This document shows, piece after piece, positions 8,009 through 17,349 of a stretch of DNA of 56,791 nt. Position 1 is the first letter of the stretch. Every line of letters starts with the position of its first letter. The stretch is taken from NCBI GenBank assembly GCA_035636095.1, contig DASPZU010000042.1, positions 1 to 56,791 on the forward strand, written 5' to 3'. The notes under the pieces were generated by a model. It saw nothing but the letters and a program-made list of their open reading frames with translations. It ran no database searches and was not told where the DNA came from. The position numbers were made by a program, and so were the translations under genes. Source of the DNA: Gp7-AA10 sp035636095 (GTDB taxonomy: Bacteria; Acidobacteriota; Thermoanaerobaculia; Gp7-AA8).

Positions 8009-10084
8009 ATGGCACGGCAAGTACCTCTGGAGAAGACGCGCAACATCGGCATCATGGCCCACATCGATGCCGGTAAGACGACGACTACCGAGCGCATCCT
8101 CTACTACACGGGCATCACTCACAAGATCGGTGAGGTGCACGAGGGGACTGCCACCATGGACTGGATGGTCCAGGAGCAGGAGCGCGGCATCACCATCACC
8201 TCGGCTGCCACCACGGCCTTCTGGGGCGACTGTCGCATCAACATCATCGACACGCCCGGCCACGTCGACTTCACTGTGGAAGTGGAGCGCTCGCTGCGTG
8301 TTCTCGACGGAGCGGTCGGCGTCTTCTGCGCCGTCGGCGGAGTCGAGCCGCAGTCGGAGACCGTCTGGCGTCAGGCCGACAAGTACGGCGTTCCGCGCAT
8401 CGCCTTCGTCAACAAGATGGACCGCGTGGGCGCCAACTTCATGGCGGTCGTCAATCAGATCAAGAAGAAGCTCGGCAAGAACGCCGTCCCTCTGCAGCTT
8501 CCCATCGGTGCCGAAGATCAATTCAAAGGCGTGGTTGATCTCGTTCAGATGAAGGCTCTGGTCTTCAAAGACGAGACCCTGGGCGCCAAGTTCGAAGTGA
8601 TGGATGTTCCGGCCGACATGAAGGCCGACGCCGAGCACTATCGCGAGAAGATGGTCGAGTCGATCGCCGAACAGCACGACGAGCTGCTCGAGAAGTACCT
8701 TGCCGGCGAGACGCTCAGCATTAGGGAGCTGAAGTCCGCGCTCCGCGAAGCGACCATCGCGCAGAAGATCACGCCTGTTCTGTGCGGATCGGCGTTCAAG
8801 AACAAAGGCGTGCAGCCGTTGCTCGACGCAGTGGTCGACTACCTTCCGTCGCCGGTGGACATCCGGCCCGTGAAGGGCATCAATCCCGATGACGAGTCAT
8901 TCATCGAGCGCAAAGCGTCCGATGATGAGCCGTTCTCGGCGCTGATCTTCAAGATCATGACCGACCCGTTCGTCGGCCAATTGGCCTTTTTCCGCGTCTA
9001 CTCGGGGCACGTCGATTCGGGGACCGCCGTTCTCAACACCACCAAGGGAAACACCGAGCGCATCGGGCGCCTGCTGAAGATGCACGCCAACAAGCGCGAA
9101 GAGATCAAGGAAGTGTGGGCCGGCGACATCGGCGCCGCCGTCGGTCTGCGAAGCGTCACCACCGGCGACACGATCTGCGACAAGGACGATGCCATCGTCC
9201 TGGAGACGATGAGCTTCCCCGAGCCGGTCATCGCGGTCGCGATCGAGCCGAAGACGAAAGCCGATCAGGAAAAGATGGGCGTCGCGCTCGCCAAGCTGAT
9301 GCAGGAAGACCCGACCTTCAAGGTCCACACCGACGTGGAGACCAATCAGGTCATCATCCGCGGCATGGGCGAGCTCCATCTCGAGATCATCGTCGACCGC
9401 ATGATGCGCGAGTTCAACGTGCAGGCGAACGTCGGCAAGCCGCAGGTCGCGTATCGCGAAGCGATCACGCGTAGCGCCGATGCCCATGGACGTTTTGTCC
9501 GGCAGTCGGGCGGCAAGGGTCAGTACGGCGACGTCAAGATCCGCATTGAGCCGAACAAAGAGAAGGATTACGAATTCGTCAACGACATCGTCGGCGGCGC
9601 GATCCCCAAGGAATTCATCAAGCCCACCGATCAGGGAATTCGCGAGGCCATGGAGAAGGGCATCCTGGCCGGGTATCCCATGACCGGGATCAAGGTCACG
9701 CTGTACGACGGCGCGTACCACGACGTCGATTCGAGCGAAATGGCGTTCAAGATCGCGGGCTCCATGGCTTTTCAGGAAGCGGCCAAGAAAGCGGGTCCGA
9801 TTCTCAAGGAGCCGATCATGGACGTCGAAGTCGTGACTCCGGAGGATTACGCCGGCGATGTGATGGGCGACCTTTCGCGCCGGCGCGGAAAGATTCAACA
9901 CATGGACGAGCGTGGCGGAGCGAAAGTCATTCGCGCACACGTCCCGCTTTCGGAGATGTTTGGATATGCCACCCAACTGCGATCGATGTCGCAGGGTCGC
10001 GCCAGCTACACCATGCAGTTCTCCGCCTACGAGCCGGCGCCGAAATCAGTGGCGGATGAGGTAATAGCGAAAGTGGCAGGATAA
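8009..10084 (+). CDS. fusA: Translation elongation factor G
   Basis: A 691-residue EF-G, the GTPase that drives tRNA-mRNA translocation. G motifs are complete: AHIDAGKTTTTERIL (G1), ERGITI (G2), DTPGHVDF (G3) and NKMD (G4). The domain IV segment RQSGGKGQYGDVKI and the C-terminal domain follow. The frame is open back to 7832, but ATG 8009 gives the standard MARQVPLEKTRNIGIMAHID start; the upstream part is leader. The Shine-Dalgarno is weak (GAAG-rich). A heptad hairpin begins six bases after the stop. Confidence 0.98.
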   Translation: MARQVPLEKTRNIGIMAHIDAGKTTTTERILYYTGITHKIGEVHEGTATMDWMVQEQERGITITSAATTAFWGDCRINIIDTPGHVDFTVEVERSLRVLDGAVGVFCAVGGVEPQSETVWRQADKYGVPRIAFVNKMDRVGANFMAVVNQIKKKLGKNAVPLQLPIGAEDQFKGVVDLVQMKALVFKDETLGAKFEVMDVPADMKADAEHYREKMVESIAEQHDELLEKYLAGETLSIRELKSALREATIAQKITPVLCGSAFKNKGVQPLLDAVVDYLPSPVDIRPVKGINPDDESFIERKASDDEPFSALIFKIMTDPFVGQLAFFRVYSGHVDSGTAVLNTTKGNTERIGRLLKMHANKREEIKEVWAGDIGAAVGLRSVTTGDTICDKDDAIVLETMSFPEPVIAVAIEPKTKADQEKMGVALAKLMQEDPTFKVHTDVETNQVIIRGMGELHLEIIVDRMMREFNVQANVGKPQVAYREAITRSADAHGRFVRQSGGKGQYGDVKIRIEPNKEKDYEFVNDIVGGAIPKEFIKPTDQGIREAMEKGILAGYPMTGIKVTLYDGAYHDVDSSEMAFKIAGSMAFQEAAKKAGPILKEPIMDVEVVTPEDYAGDVMGDLSRRRGKIQHMDERGGAKVIRAHVPLSEMFGYATQLRSMSQGRASYTMQFSAYEPAPKSVADEVIAKVAG

Positions 10085-10090
10085 GAAAAA

Positions 10091-10168
10091 AGTCCTGAGT
10101 CCTGAGTCCTGAGTCCTGAGAGACGAAGGGCGCGCAGGCTCAGGACTCAGCACTCAGGACTCAGGACT
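10091..10168. repeat. AGTCCTG heptad hairpin, copy 1 (fusA-tuf)
   Basis: Left arm: four AGTCCTG units plus AG (10091-10120). Right arm: the reverse complement (10139-10168). They pair over 30 bp with a single mismatch, and the loop contains AGGGCG. The right arm ends directly at the GGAGG Shine-Dalgarno of tuf (10169-10173). Confidence 0.95.
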
Positions 10169-10183
10169 GGAGGTAAGAAGCAA

Positions 10184-11377
<1,194 letters not shown>

Positions 11378-11384
11378 GGGTGTA

Positions 11385-11411
11385 GCGGCCGTCCCGCCGT
11401 GCGGGACCGCC
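11385..11411 (+). repeat. Small GC-rich palindrome between tuf and rpsJ
   Basis: A perfect stem GTCCCGC (11391-11397) with GCGGGAC (11401-11407), flanked by further complementary G and C residues. No U tract follows, so it is not a convincing terminator. It looks like a short intergenic palindromic repeat. Confidence 0.55.
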
Positions 11412-11439
11412 GAACTGTTCTTTAAAGGCAAACAAAAAA

Positions 11440-11757
11440 ATGATGAACGAAAAGATCCGCATCCGACTCAAAGCGTACGACTACCGCGTCCTCGATCAAT
11501 CGACGTCCGAGATCGTCGACACGGCCAAGCGCACCGGCGCCAAAGTGGCGGGACCGATCCCGCTGCCGACGCAGGTGTCGCGCTACACAGTTCTGCGCAG
11601 TCCGCATGTGGACAAGAAGTCGCGTGAGCAATTCGAGATGCGGACGCACAAGCGGCTGCTCGACATTCTCGAGCCGACGACGCAAACCGTCGACGCGCTG
11701 ATGAAGCTCGAGCTTCCCGCAGGTGTGGACGTCGAGATCAAGGCGTTCGGAAAATGA
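11440..11757 (+). CDS. rpsJ: 30S ribosomal protein S10
   Basis: A 105-residue S10 (also NusE in antitermination complexes), opening the S10 part of the operon. The conserved GPIPLPTQVSRYTVLRSPHVDKKSREQFE block is split here as GPIPLPTQ and RSPHVDKKSREQFEMRTHKR, both intact. Two adjacent ATG codons (11440 and 11443) are possible starts; AAAGG lies about 12 bases upstream. The sequence just after the stop, AGTCCTGACTCA (11762-11773), looks like a collapsed remnant of the AGTCCTG hairpin family. Confidence 0.97.
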   Translation: MMNEKIRIRLKAYDYRVLDQSTSEIVDTAKRTGAKVAGPIPLPTQVSRYTVLRSPHVDKKSREQFEMRTHKRLLDILEPTTQTVDALMKLELPAGVDVEIKAFGK

Positions 11758-11808
11758 ATAAAGTCCTGACTCACACGAACCGAGCAATCGGCTCCAAGGT
11801 GAATTGAT

Positions 11809-12450
11809 ATGGCTATCGAAGGAATCATTGGCAAAAAGGTCGGCATGACCCAGGTGTTCGCCGAGGATGGTGCACTCGTCCCGGTGACCGTCATTCAGGC
11901 CGGGCCTTGCCTGGTGGTGCAGAAAAAGACTGCCGAAGTTGACGGCTACAACGCCGTGCAAGTCGGGCTGGTCGAGAAGGTCTCGAATCGTCGAGTGACC
12001 GGCGCGCAGCGCGGTCACTTCGAAAAGGCCGGCATTCCGCCGGTGCGCACGCTGGTCGAGCTTCCGTACAACGGCGAAGCGAACGTCGGCGACAAAGTGC
12101 AGGTCGACATCTTCAAGCCCGGCGATTCGATCGACGTCGTCGGTCAGTCCAAGGGCAAGGGTTTCCAGGGCGTCGTGAAGCGGCATCACTTCAAAGGTGG
12201 CCGCGCGACGCACGGCTCGATGTTCCACCGCGCGCCCGGATCGATCGGCGCATCGGCCTTCCCCTCCCGCGTGCTCAAGGGCATGCGCATGGGCGGGCGG
12301 ATGGGCGGCGATCAGGTGACGGTCAAGAATCTGCGCGTCGCCAAGGTCGATGCCGAGAACAACCTGCTCTACGTTCGCGGCGCTGTTCCAGGCGGGCGCA
12401 ATGGCCTGGTGGTGGTTCGCTTTTCGAAAAACGGGAAGCGGGGTGAATAG
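11809..12450 (+). CDS. rplC: 50S ribosomal protein L3
   Basis: A 213-residue L3, an early-assembly protein near the peptidyl-transferase centre. Signature features are IGKKVGMTQVF at the start, SKGKGFQGVVKRHHFKGG with the glutamine methylated in many bacteria, and GRMGGDQVTVKNLRV. The start at ATG 11809 follows AAGGTGA. It is separated from rpsJ by 51 bases and from rplD by two bases. Confidence 0.98.
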   Translation: MAIEGIIGKKVGMTQVFAEDGALVPVTVIQAGPCLVVQKKTAEVDGYNAVQVGLVEKVSNRRVTGAQRGHFEKAGIPPVRTLVELPYNGEANVGDKVQVDIFKPGDSIDVVGQSKGKGFQGVVKRHHFKGGRATHGSMFHRAPGSIGASAFPSRVLKGMRMGGRMGGDQVTVKNLRVAKVDAENNLLYVRGAVPGGRNGLVVVRFSKNGKRGE

Positions 12451-12452
12451 CC

Positions 12453-13079
12453 ATGCCGAAAGTTGACGTCAAAGACTGGAACAACAAGAAGGTCGGATCG
12501 GTCGATCTGCCGGAAGACATCTTCGCGTATCCGTACAAGGAGCATCTGATTCACGAGGCAGTGCGCAACTACCTGGCCTCGCTCCGGCAGGGAACCCACA
12601 AGGTGAAGAACCGCTCCGAAGTCAGCGGCTCGGGCAAGAAGCCGTTCCGACAGAAAGGCACCGGCCGCGCGCGGCAGGGCGGAAATCGCCCCCCCATTCA
12701 TCGTCACGGCGGGACGGTGTTCGGTCCTGTTCCTCGGGACTACTCCTACAAAATGAATTCGAAGGAGAAGAAGAACGCGCTGAAATCCGCGCTGTCGCAG
12801 CGGGTGAAGGAAGGCAAGCTCGTTCTTCTCACCGATCTTTCGGTGGAAGAGCCGAAGACCAAGATGCTGGCGGACAAAGTCACCAAGATCGGCGTCGATG
12901 GAAAGGCGTTGATTGTCGAATCATTCGAGAACACCAACCTCGCGCTGGCTGCCCGCAATAATCCACGGCTGGTGCTTGTCGATCCGCTGCATGTCAACGT
13001 CTACGACGTCGTCAACAGCCGCTACATCGTGCTGAGCCAGGATGCGCTGCAGCGTCTGACGGAGGCGCTCGAGTCATGA
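12453..13079 (+). CDS. rplD: 50S ribosomal protein L4
   Basis: A 208-residue L4 with the extended exit-tunnel loop (KKPFRQKGTGRARQGGNR, then HRHGGTVFGPVPRDYSYKMN). In enterobacteria L4 represses the S10 operon. No L4-binding leader comparable to that of E. coli is recognisable here. Its last four bases overlap the rplW start (ATGA), indicating translational coupling. Confidence 0.98.
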   Translation: MPKVDVKDWNNKKVGSVDLPEDIFAYPYKEHLIHEAVRNYLASLRQGTHKVKNRSEVSGSGKKPFRQKGTGRARQGGNRPPIHRHGGTVFGPVPRDYSYKMNSKEKKNALKSALSQRVKEGKLVLLTDLSVEEPKTKMLADKVTKIGVDGKALIVESFENTNLALAARNNPRLVLVDPLHVNVYDVVNSRYIVLSQDALQRLTEALES

Positions 13080-13369
13080 AGGCGAATCAGATCATCCGAC
13101 GGCCGCTGGTCACCGAGAAGTCGACGCTGATGCGCGAAACCGGCGCGAACGTGATCGCCTTCGAAGTCGATCCAAAGGCCAACAAGATCGAGGTGAAGGG
13201 CGCGGTCGAGGAGCTGTTTAAAGTCAAAGTCGACGAAGTGCGGCTCTTCAACGTGAAGGGAAAAGTGAAGCGCATGGGCCGCTACGCCGGCAAGCGCCGC
13301 GACTGGCGCAAGGCGTACGTGCGGCTCAAAGAGGGAGAAAAGGCCCCCGATTTCATTGAGGGCGTTTAA
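13076..13369 (+). CDS. rplW: 50S ribosomal protein L23
   Basis: A 97-residue L23, which sits at the tunnel exit and docks trigger factor and SRP. It begins MKANQIIRRPLVTEKST, with the family motif VNKIEVKGAVEELFKVKV-like (here ANKIEVKGAVEELFKVKV) and the basic tail GRYAGKRRDWRKAYVRL. It overlaps rplD by four bases and ends six bases before rplB. Confidence 0.97.
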   Translation: MKANQIIRRPLVTEKSTLMRETGANVIAFEVDPKANKIEVKGAVEELFKVKVDEVRLFNVKGKVKRMGRYAGKRRDWRKAYVRLKEGEKAPDFIEGV

Positions 13370-13375
13370 ACGATC

Positions 13376-14200
13376 ATGGCGATGAAATCCTACAAACCGA
13401 CCACTCCCGGCCGACGGGCTCAAACCCATTTGGGGTTTGAGGAGATCACCAAGACCAGGCCGGAAAAGGCGCTGACCCAAGGGAAGCCGAAGACCGGCGG
13501 CCGCGGCAACCTCGGGCGCGTGACGTCGCGCTTCATCGGCGGCGGTCACAAGCAGCGTTATCGCGAGATTGATTTTCGCCGCGACAAGCGCGGGATTGCG
13601 GCGAAGGTTGCCGCGATCGAGTACGACCCGAACCGCAGCGCGCGCATCGCACTGCTGCACTACGTCGACGGCGAGAAGCGCTACATCCTCGCGCCTAACG
13701 GCCTGCAGGTCGGCGCCACGGTGATGTCAGGTCCGGAGGCCGACATCCTGGTCGGCAACGCGCTCCCTCTTTCCGGCATCCCCCTGGGCACGATGGTTCA
13801 CAACATCGAGCTGAAGGAAGGAAAGGGGGGGCAGATGGCGCGTTCGGCGGGCACTGGCGCGCAGCTCATGGCCCGTGAAGGCGAATGGGCCACGCTGCGG
13901 CTTCCGTCGGGCGAGATGCGCAAAGTGCACACGCGCTGCTACGCCACCATCGGTCAGGTCGGAAACCTCGAGCACGAAAACGTCTCGATCGGTAAGGCCG
14001 GCCGCAAGCGTCACATGGGAAAGATGCCGCACAACCGCGGTGTCTCCATGAACCCCGTCGATCATCCCCTCGGCGGCGGTGAAGGAAAAACATCCGGCGG
14101 ACGCCATCCGGTGAGTCCGTGGGGCCAGCCGACCAAGGGCTACAAGACGCGGAGAAACAAACGCACAACGAGGTTCATCGTCAAGCGGAGAACGAAGTAA
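13376..14200 (+). CDS. rplB: 50S ribosomal protein L2
   Basis: A 274-residue L2, needed for subunit association and peptidyl transfer. GRNNLGRVTSR-type motifs are present (GGRGNLGRVTSRFIGGGHK), as are the C-terminal MNPVDHPLGGGEGKTSGGRH, containing the conserved active-site-proximal histidine, and the basic tail. Length is normal. Its TAA overlaps the A of the rpsS ATG by one base. Confidence 0.98.
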   Translation: MAMKSYKPTTPGRRAQTHLGFEEITKTRPEKALTQGKPKTGGRGNLGRVTSRFIGGGHKQRYREIDFRRDKRGIAAKVAAIEYDPNRSARIALLHYVDGEKRYILAPNGLQVGATVMSGPEADILVGNALPLSGIPLGTMVHNIELKEGKGGQMARSAGTGAQLMAREGEWATLRLPSGEMRKVHTRCYATIGQVGNLEHENVSIGKAGRKRHMGKMPHNRGVSMNPVDHPLGGGEGKTSGGRHPVSPWGQPTKGYKTRRNKRTTRFIVKRRTK

Positions 14201-14577
14201 TGGCGAGATCACTAAAAAAAGGTCCCTTCGTGGATGAGCACCTCATGAAAAAGGTGGAGGCGATGAATCGCGAGCGCGAGAAAAAGGTCATCAAGACCTG
14301 GTCGCGCCGCTCGACGGTCGTGCCGGAGATGGTCGGCCACACGCTGGCCGTCCACAACGGCCGCAAGTTCGTCCCGGTGTACATCTCCGAGAACATGGTC
14401 GGTCACAAGCTCGGCGAGTTCGCGATGACGCGCACGTTCAAGGGTCACAGCGGCAAGAAGGTCGAGAAAGTCGTCACCCCGACGCCGGGCGCGCCGGTGA
14501 GCGCACCTGGTGCACCGCCGCCCGCTGGAAAGGCGCCGGCAGCGGCAGGTCCCGGTGGGGGAGCGCCGAAGGCGTAA
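14200..14577 (+). CDS. rpsS: 30S ribosomal protein S19 with Pro/Ala/Gly-rich tail
   Basis: A 125-residue S19. The core (MARSLKKGPFVDEHLMKKV through RTFKGHSGKK) is standard for about 92 residues. It then carries an unusual low-complexity tail of about 33 residues rich in Pro, Ala and Gly (for example PGAPPPAGKAPAAAGPGGGAP). S19 normally ends at the basic HSGKK region, near the A-site finger and the subunit bridge. The tail is likely disordered; its function is unknown. The start overlaps the rplB stop by one base. Confidence 0.97.
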   Translation: MARSLKKGPFVDEHLMKKVEAMNREREKKVIKTWSRRSTVVPEMVGHTLAVHNGRKFVPVYISENMVGHKLGEFAMTRTFKGHSGKKVEKVVTPTPGAPVSAPGAPPPAGKAPAAAGPGGGAPKA

Positions 14578-14588
14578 CGGAGATCGAA

Positions 14589-14993
14589 ATGGAAGCGACC
14601 GCAACTCTGAAGTACTTGAAAGCATCGCCGCAGAAGGTCCGCCTGGTCGCGGATCTGATCCGCGGGAAGAAAGTCGATGAGGCGTTGAGCATCCTGCGCT
14701 TCACGAAGAAGTCTTCGGCAAAGGATCTCGAGAAGCTGCTCCGCTCCGCGGTCGCGAACGCCGAGAACACCGAGAGCGGCGTCGATACCGACGACCTGGT
14801 GGTCTCGAAGATTTATGTCAACGAAGGTCCGCGCGAGAAGCGCGTGCAGCCGGCTCCGATGGGCCGCGCCTACCGGATTCAGAAGCGCAAGGCGCACGTG
14901 ACGGTGCATGTTTCGGACGAAGTCAAGGCAGTGAACGAACGCAGCAGTGAAAGCAAGCGCAGCACGGCTCCACGCTCGCGCGCAGCGAAATAA
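14589..14993 (+). CDS. rplV: 50S ribosomal protein L22
   Basis: A 134-residue L22, lining the exit tunnel. The core ATLKYLKASPQKVRLVADLIRG and the tunnel hairpin region EGPREKRVQPAPMGRAYRI are clear. A Ser/Arg/Lys-rich tail of about 20 residues (NERSSESKRSTAPRSRAAK) extends past the usual end. It is 11 bases after rpsS and 11 before rpsC. Confidence 0.97.
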   Translation: MEATATLKYLKASPQKVRLVADLIRGKKVDEALSILRFTKKSSAKDLEKLLRSAVANAENTESGVDTDDLVVSKIYVNEGPREKRVQPAPMGRAYRIQKRKAHVTVHVSDEVKAVNERSSESKRSTAPRSRAAK

Positions 14994-15004
14994 CGGAGGC
15001 AAGC

Positions 15005-15655
15005 TTGGGTCAGAAGGTCAACCCGTACGGATTTCGGCTCGGATTCAACAAGACGTGGCACTCGCGATGGTACGCGGGAAAGAACTACGCCGAGACGTTG
15101 CATCGCGATCTGAAGCTTCGCGAGGATCTGAAGAAGCGTCTGTCGCACGCCGGCGTGGCCGAGATCGACATTGAGCGCACTGCCAACAAGATGCGGATCA
15201 ACATCTACACCTCGCGTCCCGGCATCATCATCGGCCGGAAGGGCGCCGAGGTGGACAAGCTGCGTGACGAGCTGCAGAAGCTGGTCAACGGCGAGGTCTA
15301 TATCAACATTCAGGAAATCCAGCGGCCGGAGCTCGACGCCCAGCTGGTGAGCGAGAACATCGCCACCCAGCTCGAGCGTCGCATCGCCTTCCGTCGCGCC
15401 ATGAAAAAGGCGATGGAGAGCGCCTTCCGATTCGGCGCCAAGGGCATCAAAGTTCGCGTGGCGGGACGGCTCAACGGAGCCGAGATCGCGCGTTCGGAGT
15501 GGTATCAGGACGGACGCCTTCCGCTGCACACGCTGAAAGCCGACATCGATTATGGCTGGGCGACGGCCAACACGACCTACGGGACCATCGGCGTGAAGGT
15601 GTGGATTTACAAGGGTGAGATGGCGAAGACCAGATCGCGGAGGCGGCCATCATGA
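15005..15655 (+). CDS. rpsC: 30S ribosomal protein S3 (TTG start)
   Basis: A 216-residue S3, at the mRNA entry site. It begins MGQKVNPYGFRLGFNKTWHS and has the KH-domain GxxG in RPGIIIGRKGAEVDKL. The start is TTG (15005-15007), fixed by the family N-terminus and by CGGAGG seven to twelve bases upstream. TTG may lower initiation relative to neighbours. The last four bases overlap the rplP start. Confidence 0.98.
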   Translation: MGQKVNPYGFRLGFNKTWHSRWYAGKNYAETLHRDLKLREDLKKRLSHAGVAEIDIERTANKMRINIYTSRPGIIIGRKGAEVDKLRDELQKLVNGEVYINIQEIQRPELDAQLVSENIATQLERRIAFRRAMKKAMESAFRFGAKGIKVRVAGRLNGAEIARSEWYQDGRLPLHTLKADIDYGWATANTTYGTIGVKVWIYKGEMAKTRSRRRPS

Positions 15656-16077
15656 TGATGCCGAAGAAAGTCAAATTCCGAAAACAGCAGCGCGGACGCC
15701 GGCGTGGTCGGGCGACGCGCGGGCAGAAAATCTCGTTCGGAGATTACGGTCTGCAGGCGCTCGAGCCGGGCTGGATCACCGCCCGGCAGATCGAGGCGGG
15801 GCGTATTGCACTCACCCGCCACGTGAAGCGCGGCGGCAAGATCTGGATCCGCATTTTTCCCGACAAGCCGGTCACCAAGAAGCCGCTGGAAACGCGCATG
15901 GGCAAGGGCAAGGGAGCTCCGGAGGAGTGGGTGGCGGTCATCAAGCCGGCGCGCATTCTGTACGAAATGGAAGGTGTGACGCGCGAAGTGGCCGAAGAAG
16001 CGTTCCGACTGGCGGCCCACAAGTTGCCGCTCAAGACGCGCTTCGTCAGCCGCGCCATGCTGGAGGTGGCGGAGTGA
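15652..16077 (+). CDS. rplP: 50S ribosomal protein L16
   Basis: A 141-residue L16, placed near the A-site tRNA. Family blocks are MPKKVKFRKQQRGR, ITARQIEAGRIALTRHVKRG, GKIWIRIFPDKPVTKKP and the GKGKGAPEEWVAVI loop. Three tandem ATG codons (15652, 15655, 15658) are possible starts; the first overlaps the rpsC stop as ATGA and is taken. Confidence 0.98.
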   Translation: MMMPKKVKFRKQQRGRRRGRATRGQKISFGDYGLQALEPGWITARQIEAGRIALTRHVKRGGKIWIRIFPDKPVTKKPLETRMGKGKGAPEEWVAVIKPARILYEMEGVTREVAEEAFRLAAHKLPLKTRFVSRAMLEVAE

Positions 16078-16274
16078 AATCGAACAACACTGCCGAGCTG
16101 CGCGAAAAGTCGGTTGACGAGCTGCACACTCGCGAGCGCGAGCTGGTCGAGCAGCTTTTCAAGCTGCGATTTCAGCGCGCGACCGGACGGATGGAGAGTC
16201 CAGCCAAGATGCGACAGGTTCGCCGCGAGATCGCACGAATCAAGACATTGCTAAACGAGAAGTCGAGGGCCTAG
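16074..16274 (+). CDS. rpmC: 50S ribosomal protein L29 (GTG start)
   Basis: A 66-residue L29, a helical hairpin at the tunnel exit: ELREKSVDELHTRERELVEQLFKLRFQ followed by RREIARIKTLLNEK, split here for length. GTG at 16074 overlaps the rplP stop as GTGA and has GGAGG upstream inside rplP (16062-16066). The upstream part of the open frame is only a shadow of rplP. Confidence 0.95.
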   Translation: MKSNNTAELREKSVDELHTRERELVEQLFKLRFQRATGRMESPAKMRQVRREIARIKTLLNEKSRA

Positions 16275-16277
16275 CCG

Positions 16278-16547
16278 ATGGCAGAGCAGGAAGAGAAACA
16301 GTCGAGAAAGCAGACGAAAGTCGGCGTGGTTGTCTCGAACAAGATGAACAAGACCGTGGTGGTGGCGGTCGAGAACCTGGTCAAGCACGGGATGTACCAG
16401 AAGTACATCAAGCGCACCAACAAGTTCCTGGCCCACAACGAGGACCCCAACCTGAGCGTCGGCGATCGCGTGCTGATCGAAGAGACGCGTCCGCTCTCCA
16501 AGCGGAAGCGCTGGAACGTTCGGGAAGTCCTGGAGAAGGCGTCATGA
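16278..16547 (+). CDS. rpsQ: 30S ribosomal protein S17
   Basis: An 89-residue S17 with the OB-fold core KVGVVVSNKMNKTVVVAVE and the YIKRTNKFLAHNEDP and RPLSKRKRWNVREVL segments. A hydrophilic N-terminal stretch (AEQEEKQSRKQ) precedes the core. It is three bases after rpmC and overlaps rplN by four bases. Confidence 0.97.
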   Translation: MAEQEEKQSRKQTKVGVVVSNKMNKTVVVAVENLVKHGMYQKYIKRTNKFLAHNEDPNLSVGDRVLIEETRPLSKRKRWNVREVLEKAS

Positions 16548-16915
16548 TTCAAATGCGAACGATTCTCAACGTCGCCGACAACACCGGCGCGAAGAAAATC
16601 GCGGCGATCAAGATGCTGGGCGGCTCAACCGCCGGCAAGTACGCCCGGATCGGCGATGTCATCACGGCCTCGGTCAAGGAAGCGGCGCCGGACGGCACCA
16701 TCAAGAAGGGCGCAGTCGTGAAGGCGGTCATCGTCCGCACGGTGAAGGAGCTTCGTCGCCGCGACGGCTCGTACATCAAGTTCGACGATAACGCCGCCGT
16801 ACTCATCAACGATCAGAACGAGCCCGTCGGCACCCGCGTCTTTGGACCGGTGGCCCGCGAGCTTCGCGAGCGCAAGTTCATGAAGATCATTTCGCTCGCC
16901 CCAGAGGTCATCTGA
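16544..16915 (+). CDS. rplN: 50S ribosomal protein L14
   Basis: A 123-residue L14. It begins MIQMRTILNVADNTGAKKI, with GDVITASVKEAAPDGTIKKG and the C-terminal FGPVARELRERKFMKIISLA. Length and motifs are normal. It overlaps rpsQ by four bases; rplX starts one base after its stop. Confidence 0.98.
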   Translation: MIQMRTILNVADNTGAKKIAAIKMLGGSTAGKYARIGDVITASVKEAAPDGTIKKGAVVKAVIVRTVKELRRRDGSYIKFDDNAAVLINDQNEPVGTRVFGPVARELRERKFMKIISLAPEVI

Positions 16916-16916
16916 A

Positions 16917-17270
16917 ATGTACGCAGGATCGAGAAAGGTCAAGGAAGTAACGCCGCACAAGGGCCATGTCCGCAAGGGCGACACCGTCCTGGTGCTTTCG
17001 GGAAAAGACCGCGGCAAGCAGGCGAAAGTGCTTCGCGTGATCCCGTCCAAAGGGACGGCCATCGTCGAGCGCGTGAACCTGTTCAAGAAACACACACGTC
17101 CGAATCCGCAGAAGAACATCCAGGGCGGAATCCTGGAGCGCGAGGCACCCATCAAGCTGACCAAGCTCCAGGTGGTCTGCCCGAGCTGCAGCACACCGAC
17201 GCGGACGGGCTCGCACCGCACGGACGAGGGGTCAAAGAGATTTTGTAAGCAATGCGAGACGGAAATGTAG
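16917..17270 (+). CDS. rplX: 50S ribosomal protein L24 with zinc ribbon
   Basis: A 117-residue L24, an assembly initiator. The KOW motif KGDTVLVLSGKDRGKQAKV is followed near the C-terminus by two CxxC pairs (VCPSCSTP and FCKQCETEM) that form a zinc ribbon as in many bacterial L24 proteins. Its TAG stop shares its last two bases with the first two of the AGTCCTG hairpin at 17269, so the repeat abuts or created the stop. Confidence 0.97.
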   Translation: MYAGSRKVKEVTPHKGHVRKGDTVLVLSGKDRGKQAKVLRVIPSKGTAIVERVNLFKKHTRPNPQKNIQGGILEREAPIKLTKLQVVCPSCSTPTRTGSHRTDEGSKRFCKQCETEM

Positions 17271-17342
17271 TCCTGAGTGCTGAGTCCTGAGTCCTGAGTG
17301 GACAGGGCGGGACTCAGAACTCAGGACTCAGGACTCAGGACT
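17269..17342. repeat. AGTCCTG heptad hairpin, copy 2 (rplX-rplE)
   Basis: Left arm 17269-17299 (AGTCCTG, AGTGCTG, AGTCCTG, AGTCCTG, AGT), loop with AGGGCGG, right arm 17312-17342. The arms pair over 31 bp with two mismatches. The element begins inside the rplX stop codon, and the AGGA near its right end is the only Shine-Dalgarno-like sequence before rplE. Confidence 0.95.
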
Positions 17343-17349
17343 GACGAAA

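Noticed and set aside
11385..11411. Hairpin after tuf considered as a transcription terminator
   Set aside because: No U tract follows and the operon continues directly with rpsJ.
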